Positions 6,188 through 12,450 of a stretch of DNA of 12,450 nt are shown here, one piece after another. The notes beneath the pieces were generated by a model, which was not told the origin of the DNA, did not search any database, and saw only the letters and a list, made by a program, of their open reading frames with translations. This DNA is from Bradymonadales bacterium (lineage in GTDB: Bacteria; Myxococcota; Bradymonadia; REDH01). The stretch covers positions 1-12,450 of the forward strand of contig CANKLS010000039.1 in assembly GCA_947483645.1 (NCBI GenBank). The letters are read 5' to 3'. The position numbers and the translations under genes were made by a program. Each line of letters begins with the position of its first letter. The first letter of the stretch is position 1.

Positions 6188-8020
6188 TCACTCGACGGTG
6201 ACGCTCTTGGCGAGGTTCCGGGGCTGGTCCACATCGGTCCCCTTCGCATCCGCCACGCAGTAGGAGAGCAGCTGCAGCGGAATCACCGTCACGATCGACT
6301 CGAACAGCGGGTGCGCCTTTGGAACGACGAAGACATGGTCGGCAAAACGCTCCGGCCCATGCGCGCCCGCCGTCGTCACGACGATCAGCCGGCCGCCACG
6401 CGCCTTCACCTCCTCCACATTCGACATCACCTTCTCGAAGTGGCCGTTCTCGGGCGCGATGACCACCACAGGCAGCGTCTCGTCGATGAGCGCGATCGGC
6501 CCATGCTTCATCTCGCCGGCAGCATAACCTTCGGCGTGAATGTAGGAGATCTCCTTGAGCTTCAGCGCCCCTTCGAGCGCGATCGGGAACTGCGCCCCGC
6601 GGCCCAGGAAGAGGCAGCTCGTCGCATGCACCAGCTCCTTCGCCATCGCCCTGATCTGCGGCTCAAGCGCGATCGCCTGCTCCACCATCCCTGGAATCTG
6701 ACGGAAGGCGCCCACCAGCTCAGCCCGCCTCTCCGCATCGTCCAACAGACCACGGTGCTGCGCAAGCCAGAGCGCAAACAGGTAGAGCGCCGTTAACTGC
6801 GTCGTGAAGGCCTTCGTCGATGCCACACCAATCTCCGGCCCCGCCTGCGTGTAGATGACCGAGCCACACTCACGCGCAATCGTCGACTCCATCACATTGC
6901 AGACCGCAGCTGTCTTCGCGCCAAGCCGTTTCGCCTCGCGGATGGCGGCAAGCGTGTCGGCCGTCTCGCCGCTCTGCGAAATCGCGATCGCCAGCGTCCG
7001 CTCCGTCACCACAGGGTCGCGGTAACGGAACTCACTGGCCAGTTCGAGCTCCACCGGCACCCGCGCGAGCGACTCGATCGTGTAACGCGCCACCATGCCC
7101 GAGTGATACGAGGTACCGCAGGCGATGATGATGATGCGATCGATGTCGCGCAGGAAGGCCGGCTCCAAGTTGAGCTCCGGAATCTCCACCATGTTGGTTC
7201 CGGCCGCGATCCGCCCGCGCAGCGTGTCTACGATCCGTGCGGGCTGCTCGTGGATCTCCTTGAGCATGAAGTGCTTGTAGCCCTGCTTCTCTGCCGAGAT
7301 CGGGTCCCAGGCAATCCGCTTGACGGGGCGCTCCACAGCGGCACCCGACTCATCAAAGACGCTGATCCCCTCGCGCCGCAAAATCGCGCTGTCGCCGTCC
7401 ATCAGGAAGATGACATTCCGCGTGTGCGCCATGATGGCCGGCACATCGCTCGCCGCGAACTGCTCGCCTTCGCCAAGGCCCAGCACCAGCGGAGAGGCCT
7501 GCCGCGCGGCCACGATCTCGTCCGGATTTCCGCCGTCGAGCACCACCAGCGCATAGGAGCCGCGAATGAGCGAAATGGCGAAGCGCACCGTCTCGTGCAG
7601 CGACCCGAACGAACCCCGATGCTTCGCAATCAGCTGCGCCGCAACCTCGGTGTCGGTCTCCGACTCAAACACGGCGCCGCCCGCGATCAGCTCCGCCCGG
7701 AGCTCTGCGTAGTTCTCGATGATGCCGTTGTGGACAACCACAATGTCGCCCACCCGATGGGGGTGCGCATTCTTCTCAACGGGCCGGCCGTGCGTCGCCC
7801 AACGCGTGTGCGCGATGCCGACTGTCCCCACCACGGGAGCCGCCATGAAGGCCCGCTCGAGGTTCGCCAGCTTGCCCTCCGACCGCACGCGAACCAGCTC
7901 CTCCCCGTTGTAGATGGCAAGGCCGGCCGAATCGTACCCGCGGTACTCTAGGCGCCGAAGCCCTTCGATGAGGATAGAGCCGCACGGCTGATGGCCAACA
8001 TAACCCACAATTCCGCACAT
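6188..8020 (-). CDS. glmS: glutamine--fructose-6-phosphate aminotransferase (isomerizing)
   Basis: A 610-residue cytosolic enzyme that makes glucosamine-6-phosphate from fructose-6-phosphate and glutamine, the first committed step to UDP-GlcNAc. The protein begins MCGIVGYVG, so Cys2 becomes the N-terminal nucleophile of the glutaminase domain. HTRWATHG (71-78), NGIIEN (98-103) and SETDTE (120-125) line that site. Two SIS sugar-isomerase domains follow: CGTSYHSG (301-308), SQSGETADT (348-356), the catalytic Glu in KLKE (487-490) and HAEGYAAGEMKHGP (495-508). The C-terminal NLAKSVTVE carries the conserved Lys605. Length and motifs are complete. The ATG at 8020 has GAGG at 8028-8031 with a 7-base spacer. 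It lies 93 bases after the glmU-like stop and 4 bases before the helicase gene. Confidence 0.97.
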   Translation of the reverse strand: MCGIVGYVGHQPCGSILIEGLRRLEYRGYDSAGLAIYNGEELVRVRSEGKLANLERAFMAAPVVGTVGIAHTRWATHGRPVEKNAHPHRVGDIVVVHNGIIENYAELRAELIAGGAVFESETDTEVAAQLIAKHRGSFGSLHETVRFAISLIRGSYALVVLDGGNPDEIVAARQASPLVLGLGEGEQFAASDVPAIMAHTRNVIFLMDGDSAILRREGISVFDESGAAVERPVKRIAWDPISAEKQGYKHFMLKEIHEQPARIVDTLRGRIAAGTNMVEIPELNLEPAFLRDIDRIIIIACGTSYHSGMVARYTIESLARVPVELELASEFRYRDPVVTERTLAIAISQSGETADTLAAIREAKRLGAKTAAVCNVMESTIARECGSVIYTQAGPEIGVASTKAFTTQLTALYLFALWLAQHRGLLDDAERRAELVGAFRQIPGMVEQAIALEPQIRAMAKELVHATSCLFLGRGAQFPIALEGALKLKEISYIHAEGYAAGEMKHGPIALIDETLPVVVIAPENGHFEKVMSNVEEVKARGGRLIVVTTAGAHGPERFADHVFVVPKAHPLFESIVTVIPLQLLSYCVADAKGTDVDQPRNLAKSVTVE

Positions 8021-8055
8021 GACGCGACCTCAGCGATAGAACGAACAGGCTCGGC

Positions 8056-8085
8056 ATCCTAGCAACACCTGCGTCCCTCTTCCAA
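8056..8085 (-). promoter_or_regulatory. candidate internal promoter ahead of glmS
   Basis: On the minus strand a TTGGAA box (8085-8080) and a TAGGAT box (8061-8056) are spaced by 18 bases, each matching 4 of 6 consensus positions. It lies in the 93-base gap between the glmU-like gene and glmS and could give glmS transcription separate from the upstream genes. The gap is too short for, and does not resemble, a glmS ribozyme. Confidence 0.3.
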
Positions 8086-8113
8086 CAACGAACCGTCGCT
8101 TGCGGCTACGAGA

Positions 8114-9082
8114 TCAGCGACTTCCCGCCACTGCGCGGCTACCCGCCGCCACCGTCGCGTTCTCAAGCCGGCAGAAACTCTCTACCCGCGCTCCGCTCCC
8201 CACCCGTGTGCTGCCGAGCAGCGCCACAAACGGCTCGAGCACGGCGTCTTGCTCTACCACGCAGTCGTGCTCGATGTAGGTCGTCGCAGGGTCCAGCAGC
8301 GTCACCCCAGCCAGCATCAGCGCACGGTTCGCATGCTGCTGTGCATAACGCTCTGCGCGGGACAGCTGCTCTCGGTTGTTCACGCCATGCAGCGCCTCGA
8401 TGTCGTCCGACACCACCACGGCTGGGGGCGAGCCGCGGTCGTAGGCCAGCGACACCAGGTCGGTCAGATAGAACTCACCCTGCGCGTTGCTCGCGTCGAG
8501 CCGCGACAGCCCCTCCACCAGGAAGCCAGCATCCACCAGGTAGATGCCGATGTTCACCTCGGTGATGAGCCGCTGCTCCGCCGTGCAATCCTTGTGCTCC
8601 ACAATCGCCCGGGCCCGCCCCTCGGCGTCACGAACAATGCGGCCATAGTCCGTAGGCCCATCCGCATGCGCCGTCAGGAAGCTCAGCAGCCCGCCCGAAG
8701 CACGATGCGCCGCAACCAACTCTGCGATGTCCTCCGCAGCCACGTTCGGCACATCTCCATAGAGAATCATCACCGCGCCGGCGTAACCCTCAAAGGCTGC
8801 CTGCGCGCTCTTCACCGCATCCGCCGTGCCCACCATGTTGTGCTGAATGTGGGTCGAGACAGACTGGCCAGCGAAGCGCTCCGCGAGCCAACCCTCCACC
8901 AGCTCTCGTCCATGTCCCACCACCACCGCGACCTCTTCCGCACCCAGCGCAAGCGCATGAGCAACAGGATAGGTCACCATCGGAAGGCCCCGCACCTTGT
9001 GCATCACCTTCGGAAGCGACGAACGCATCCGCGTGCCTAGACCCGCAGCCAGCACCACTGCCCGAAACGTAAGTTCGCTCAT
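8114..9082 (-). CDS. glmU: GlmU-like UDP-GlcNAc pyrophosphorylase, acetyltransferase domain truncated
   Basis: 322 residues, against about 450-460 for bifunctional GlmU. The N-terminal nucleotidyltransferase is complete: LAAGLGTRMRSSLPKVMH (11-28), GTADAV (85-90), YGDVPN (108-113) with the metal-binding Asp, DYGRIVRD (145-152), EVNIGIYLVD (175-184), EFYLTDLV (203-210) and GVNN (233-236). A linker and roughly three left-handed beta-helix coils follow (about 260-316), then the protein stops. The part of GlmU holding the acetyl-CoA site and catalytic histidine is absent. The bases after the stop do not encode it in another frame: one frame stops at the third codon and the other gives 17 unrelated residues, so this is not a simple frameshift. 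GTADAV replaces the GTGHA/GTAHA usual in GlmU, so another sugar nucleotide remains possible. The location next to glmS favours a UDP-GlcNAc role. AAAGGGG lies 8 bases before the ATG. Confidence 0.85.
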   Translation of the reverse strand: MSELTFRAVVLAAGLGTRMRSSLPKVMHKVRGLPMVTYPVAHALALGAEEVAVVVGHGRELVEGWLAERFAGQSVSTHIQHNMVGTADAVKSAQAAFEGYAGAVMILYGDVPNVAAEDIAELVAAHRASGGLLSFLTAHADGPTDYGRIVRDAEGRARAIVEHKDCTAEQRLITEVNIGIYLVDAGFLVEGLSRLDASNAQGEFYLTDLVSLAYDRGSPPAVVVSDDIEALHGVNNREQLSRAERYAQQHANRALMLAGVTLLDPATTYIEHDCVVEQDAVLEPFVALLGSTRVGSGARVESFCRLENATVAAGSRAVAGSR

Positions 9083-9108
9083 CGTCCTAACCCCTTTGTC
9101 CCGCCGCC

Positions 9109-11271
9109 TCAGTAGGCGTGCAGCTCACGCATCGCCCGCGCCAAGTCATCGGTCTGCGGCAGAATCACATCTTCCAGGCTCGGCTCGTAGGCCACAAAGG
9201 TGTCCATGCCCGCAACCCGTCGCACCGGCCCGTCGAGGTACTCGAACAGCTCATCCGAAATCCGCGCCGCAATCTCCGCGCCGTAGCCGAACGACATGTG
9301 GTCCTCATGCGCCACGATGACCTTGTTCGTCCGCATCACAGACTCGCGGATCGCCTCCCAGTCGTAGGGCGCCAGCGAGCGAAGGTCGATGACCTCTACC
9401 TCGATGCCCTCACTCTCTGCAACGTCCTGCGCCGCCTTGTAGGCCCGCTGCACGAGGCAGCCGTAGGTGATCACCGTGAGGTCGCTGCCGCTCCGAACCG
9501 TCCGCGCCTTGCCGAACGGGATCATGTAGTCGTCGCCCGGGTCCTGCGACTTGTTGTAGGTCTGTCGGTAGAGGTGCTTCGGCTCCAGGAACATCACCGG
9601 ATCGTCGCAGCGGATGGCCGTTCGAAGCAGTCCAGCAGCATCCTGCGCATTGCTCGGCATCACCACCCGGAGGCCCGGAATGTGCGTGAAGAGCACCTCG
9701 CCCGACTGGCTGTGATAGGGCGCGCCGCCCTTGAGATATCCGCCGATCGGAACTCGCACCACGACGGGCGCGCTCCATGTGCCATTCGACCGCCACCGGA
9801 AGTTCGAAAGCTCATTCCGAAGCTGCATGTAGGCTGGCCAGATGTAGTCGAAGAACTGAATCTCGACCACCGGCTTAAGCCCACGCGCAGCCATACCGAT
9901 CGCACGGCCGATGATGTTCGCCTCTGCCAGCGGGCTGTTGAAAACCCGGTCTCCGCCATGCCGCGTCTGCAGGCCGTGCGTCGCCTTGAAGACGCCGCCC
10001 TTGCCCTTCACCTTGCCCACGTTTGCAACGCGGCTCACATCGGCCACATCTTCGCCGAACACCACAATGCGCGGGTCCCGTGCCATCTCCGACTGAAGGC
10101 AGCTGTTGATCAGATCAACCATCGTACCTTCGATGCCCGAGAACTTCGGCTCCGTCGCAAAGGCCTCGCTCGTCGGGTCAACCGTCGGCGAGTACATGTG
10201 GTGCAGCACCGTATCGGTCCCGGGACGCGCCGCTGCCATCGCCGTGTCGGCCGCGGCGAGCACCTTGGCATCCACCTCTGACTTCAGCGTCGCAAGCTCC
10301 GCCTCCGTCAGCATGCCGCTCTCCACCAACTTCTTCGCCACCGTCACAATCGGGTCGCGGAGAAGGTCGGCCGCAAGCTCCTCCGCTGGACGGTAGAGCT
10401 CCTCGCTGTCCGACAGCGAGTGCGAGTAGGGCCGAATCACGTGCGCATGCACCATCGCCGGTCCCTTGCGCTCCCGCACATAGTTCACCGCCCGCTCCAC
10501 CGCCGCATACGAAGCAAGCAGATCGCAGCCGTCCACCTCCTCAATGTAGAGGTCGGGGAAGCTGGCAACCAGCGCGCTGATCGAGCCACCGGCCGTCTGC
10601 GCCTCAACAGGAACGCTGATGGCATACCCGTTGTCCTCAATCATGTAGAGCACGGGCAGCTTGAGCATGCAGGCGCTGTTCAGCGACTCCCAGAACTCGC
10701 CCTGGCTCGTCGTGCCGTCACCCGATGAGACATACATCACCTCGTCCGAATGCGAGGGGATGGAACCGTCCGAGAGCGCAGCGACAGCCTCCACAATCGA
10801 ACCTACCTGCGCCGCGCCGGCAGCCTGCAGGAACTGCGTCCCCGTGCAGGAACTCTTCGTCACAACATGCAGCGGTCGGTGACCCCAGTGGCAGGGCATC
10901 TGACGACCACCCGAGTTCGGATCCGCCTCGGCACCAACCGCCTGGTAGAGCACCTCTTCCGGCGTCATGCCGAGCGCCAGCATCAGCGCCCGATCCCGGT
11001 AGTAAGGAAAGAAGTAGTCGTAGCTCGGACGCAGGAGGTGACCTGCGCAGACCAGCGGCACCTCATGACCGGCACCCGAGATCTGAAAGTAGATCTGGTT
11101 CTGCCGCTTCATCGCGATCTCGCGATCGTCCAGCCGCCGCGAGGTGTACATCGTCCGGTACATCCCGACCACCGTCTGCGCCGACAGACCCAGCTTCGCA
11201 GCCTCCGCCGCAAACCCAGTGCTGTTGTCCGCCGTCGTATCCTGCCTCTTCGCGTTCTTCGTGACAGCCAT
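9109..11271 (-). CDS. 2-oxoacid dehydrogenase E1, fused alpha and beta subunits (branched-chain type likely)
   Basis: A 720-residue thiamine-diphosphate enzyme joining the two E1 subunits that are separate proteins in most bacteria. The alpha half (about 30-350) has the ThDP/Mg motif GDG (184-186) through DN (213-214) and an active-site loop [15 protein letters not shown] (281-295) containing a conserved His. The beta half (about 380-720) has FGEDV (405-409), NSPLAE (445-450) with the Glu expected to contact the ThDP ring, and [11 protein letters not shown] (515-525) with the beta-subunit His. E1 decarboxylates a 2-oxoacid and passes the acyl group to lipoyl-E2. The alpha loop and beta sequence look most like branched-chain 2-oxoacid dehydrogenase, but pyruvate or acetoin cannot be excluded. 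No E2 or E3 gene is in the window. The ATG at 11271 has GAGG at 11277-11280, 5 bases upstream. The stop is 26 bases before the glmU-like start. Confidence 0.93.
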   Translation of the reverse strand: MAVTKNAKRQDTTADNSTGFAAEAAKLGLSAQTVVGMYRTMYTSRRLDDREIAMKRQNQIYFQISGAGHEVPLVCAGHLLRPSYDYFFPYYRDRALMLALGMTPEEVLYQAVGAEADPNSGGRQMPCHWGHRPLHVVTKSSCTGTQFLQAAGAAQVGSIVEAVAALSDGSIPSHSDEVMYVSSGDGTTSQGEFWESLNSACMLKLPVLYMIEDNGYAISVPVEAQTAGGSISALVASFPDLYIEEVDGCDLLASYAAVERAVNYVRERKGPAMVHAHVIRPYSHSLSDSEELYRPAEELAADLLRDPIVTVAKKLVESGMLTEAELATLKSEVDAKVLAAADTAMAAARPGTDTVLHHMYSPTVDPTSEAFATEPKFSGIEGTMVDLINSCLQSEMARDPRIVVFGEDVADVSRVANVGKVKGKGGVFKATHGLQTRHGGDRVFNSPLAEANIIGRAIGMAARGLKPVVEIQFFDYIWPAYMQLRNELSNFRWRSNGTWSAPVVVRVPIGGYLKGGAPYHSQSGEVLFTHIPGLRVVMPSNAQDAAGLLRTAIRCDDPVMFLEPKHLYRQTYNKSQDPGDDYMIPFGKARTVRSGSDLTVITYGCLVQRAYKAAQDVAESEGIEVEVIDLRSLAPYDWEAIRESVMRTNKVIVAHEDHMSFGYGAEIAARISDELFEYLDGPVRRVAGMDTFVAYEPSLEDVILPQTDDLARAMRELHAY

Positions 11272-11426
11272 CTCGACCTCGCTCCTCTGCTCGAACTGGC
11301 CGCTGCCATCTGCTCGAACCTGTCTCTTCGTTGCGCCGCCGTCTATCTACTGCACCCTGCTTTGGGAAGCAGCGCGCACCTCGACTTATCCCGCTTTAGA
11401 CAACGCACCGCGCCACGGCGCACGGC
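11272..11426 (-). other. 155-base gap between leuS and the E1 gene, with two small inverted repeats
   Basis: No ORF of interest is present. Just after the leuS stop is GCGCCACGGCGC at 11410-11421 (5-base arms). CTGCTT at 11357-11362 pairs with AAGCAG at 11367-11372 around a TGGG loop. Neither is followed by a clear T-tract on the minus strand, so an intrinsic terminator is not well supported. I saw no promoter with both boxes convincing. The gap is long enough for the E1 gene to have its own promoter. Confidence 0.35.
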
Positions 11427-12450
11427 CTAGCGCACGATGAGATTCACGATCTTGCCGACGATGTAGATCTCCTTCACCACCTGCTTGCCGTCGAGGAAGG
11501 GCATCACCCGCTCGTTCGCCTTCGCCAGCGCGATGACCTCAGCCTCTGCAGCCCCCACCGCAGCCTCGATCGTACCGCGGAGCTTGCCGTTCACCTGCAC
11601 GGCAATCTCGATGGAAGACTCCACCAGCACACTCGGGTCGAAGGCCGGCCAAGGCTCATGCGCCAGCGTTGGACCATGCCCCAGCAACGCCCAGATCTCC
11701 TCGCCCAGATGGGGCGCAAAGGGCGACAGAAGCAGCGCGAGCTGCTCCGCCGTCGACCGCGCGATGCTATCCTGCTTCGACAGCGCATTCACCAGCTCAA
11801 TCAGCGCAGCCACGCCAGTGTTGAAGCGCATCCCCTCGATGTCCTCCCCTACCTTCTTGATGGTCGCATGAAGCAGCTTTGTCTCGGCCGCCGACGCGGG
11901 CCCGTCGACCACCTTCGGCGACAGCCCGCCCTCCTCGTCCGTCACCAAACGGTAGGCCCGGCCCAAGAAGCGGTACATGCCGCGCGCTCCGTCGGTCTGC
12001 CACGGCTTCGTCGCCTCGAGCGGCCCCATGTACATCTCATACAGCCGCAGCGTGTCGGCTCCGAACTCCGCCACAACATCGTCTGGATTGACCACATTGT
12101 ACCGCGACTTCGACATCTTCTCGACCTGCATCTGCAGGGGCGCGCCGTCCGCCTTGGAGACCGGCTTTCCCTCCCGCATCTCCGTCTGCTCCGGGTAGAG
12201 ATAGCGCCCCGCCTCATCCTTGTAGGAGAAGGCCAGAATCATCCCCTGGTTGAAGAGCCGCTTGAAGGGCTCCCGCGTCGACACCAGCCCGCAATCGTAG
12301 AGCACCTTGTGCCAGAACCGAGCGTAGAGCAGGTGAAGCACCGCATGCTCCGCGCCGCCTACGTAGAGGTCGACCGGCATCCAGTACCGCTCCTTCTCTG
12401 GGTCCACGAAGGCCGTCTCGTTGTGCGGGTCGATGTAGCGCAGGTAGTAC
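11427..12450 (-). CDS. leuS: leucyl-tRNA synthetase, C-terminal part (5' end outside window)
   Basis: The frame is open from the right window edge to the TAG at 11427-11429, giving 341 visible residues. It starts within YYLRYIDPHNETAF and continues into DPEKERYWMPVDLYVGGAEH and LLYARFWHKVLYD, conserved parts of the LeuRS catalytic domain. The ATP-binding KMSKS loop is at 12105-12119, followed by RYNVVNPDDVV. The helical anticodon-binding-type domain and the small C-terminal domain (VQVNGKLRG, then IYIVGKIVNLIVR) complete the enzyme. It attaches leucine to tRNA(Leu) in the cytosol. The HIGH motif and editing domain must lie upstream of the window. An apparent GTG start at 12407 is an internal valine codon, not a real start. 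It is in the same orientation as the E1 gene and may be the head of a longer transcript. Confidence 0.96.
   Translation of the reverse strand, partial: YYLRYIDPHNETAFVDPEKERYWMPVDLYVGGAEHAVLHLLYARFWHKVLYDCGLVSTREPFKRLFNQGMILAFSYKDEAGRYLYPEQTEMREGKPVSKADGAPLQMQVEKMSKSRYNVVNPDDVVAEFGADTLRLYEMYMGPLEATKPWQTDGARGMYRFLGRAYRLVTDEEGGLSPKVVDGPASAAETKLLHATIKKVGEDIEGMRFNTGVAALIELVNALSKQDSIARSTAEQLALLLSPFAPHLGEEIWALLGHGPTLAHEPWPAFDPSVLVESSIEIAVQVNGKLRGTIEAAVGAAEAEVIALAKANERVMPFLDGKQVVKEIYIVGKIVNLIVR

Noticed and set aside
6184..6249. Longer helicase start at 6249
   Set aside because: It would overlap the conserved C-terminus of glmS by 62 bases and adds 22 residues not resembling helicase N-termini.
8021..8113. 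glmS ribozyme or riboswitch upstream of glmS
   Set aside because: The gap is only 93 bases and shows none of the expected pseudoknotted core. The known ribozyme is longer and is mainly found in Firmicutes.
8063..8116. Frameshift as the cause of the short GlmU-like protein
   Set aside because: Reading the other two minus-strand frames past the stop gives a stop codon within 3 and 18 codons and no hexapeptide-repeat pattern.
9118..10281. 387-codon plus-strand open frame opposite the E1 gene
   Set aside because: It is a shadow of the E1 beta half, with unlikely His/Arg-rich composition and no family signature. Similar antisense frames at 2680-3636, 7103-7951 and 8249-9040 were rejected for the same reason.
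1..12450. CRISPR arrays, insertion sequences, tRNA genes, phage genes
   Set aside because: No regularly spaced repeats, terminal inverted repeats, transposase motifs, cloverleaf patterns or phage-like proteins were seen on either strand.

Overview
The window is GC-rich, tightly packed bacterial chromosome with mostly housekeeping genes. There is no sign of phage, transposon, CRISPR, tRNA or rRNA. Four traits together suggest an Acidobacteriota genome, possibly Terriglobia: a fused alpha/beta 2-oxoacid dehydrogenase E1, a seven-iron type ferredoxin with a long inter-cluster loop, a DUF1015 gene coupled to a TrmN6-type methyltransferase, and dense GC-rich coding. This assignment is an inference from gene content and style, not from a database match.

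Left part (1-3453). A plus-strand gene, cut by the left window edge, encodes a protein with the layout of a metallo-beta-lactamase fold but without the metal-binding histidines. It converges on a minus-strand cluster of three genes read from 3453 down to 940: a DUF1015 protein, a TrmN6-type N6-adenine methyltransferase starting 2 bases later, and a small predicted lipoprotein or exported protein 10 bases after that. The two convergent stop codons share one CTAG.

Middle (3454-3886). A 142-base divergent intergenic region lies between the DUF1015 gene and a plus-strand ferredoxin gene. It holds a plausible promoter for the ferredoxin and two overlapping, mutually exclusive inverted repeats just before the DUF1015 ribosome binding site.

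Right part (3889-12450). All genes are on the minus strand, read from right to left: leuS (5' part outside the window), a 155-base gap, the fused E1 gene, a short glmU-like gene, glmS, and a PcrA/UvrD-type helicase gene. GlmS makes glucosamine-6-phosphate and the GlmU-like protein carries the uridylyltransferase domain, so the pair belongs to UDP-GlcNAc supply for cell wall precursors. The GlmU-like protein lacks nearly all of the acetyltransferase domain. The helicase serves DNA repair and replication and is only positionally linked.

No stretch above 300 bases lacks a gene. The largest gaps are 11272-11426, 3454-3595 and 8021-8113. I found no clearly new multi-gene system. The most unusual items are the metal-site-less MBL-like protein, the truncated GlmU beside glmS, and the paired hairpins in front of the DUF1015 operon.
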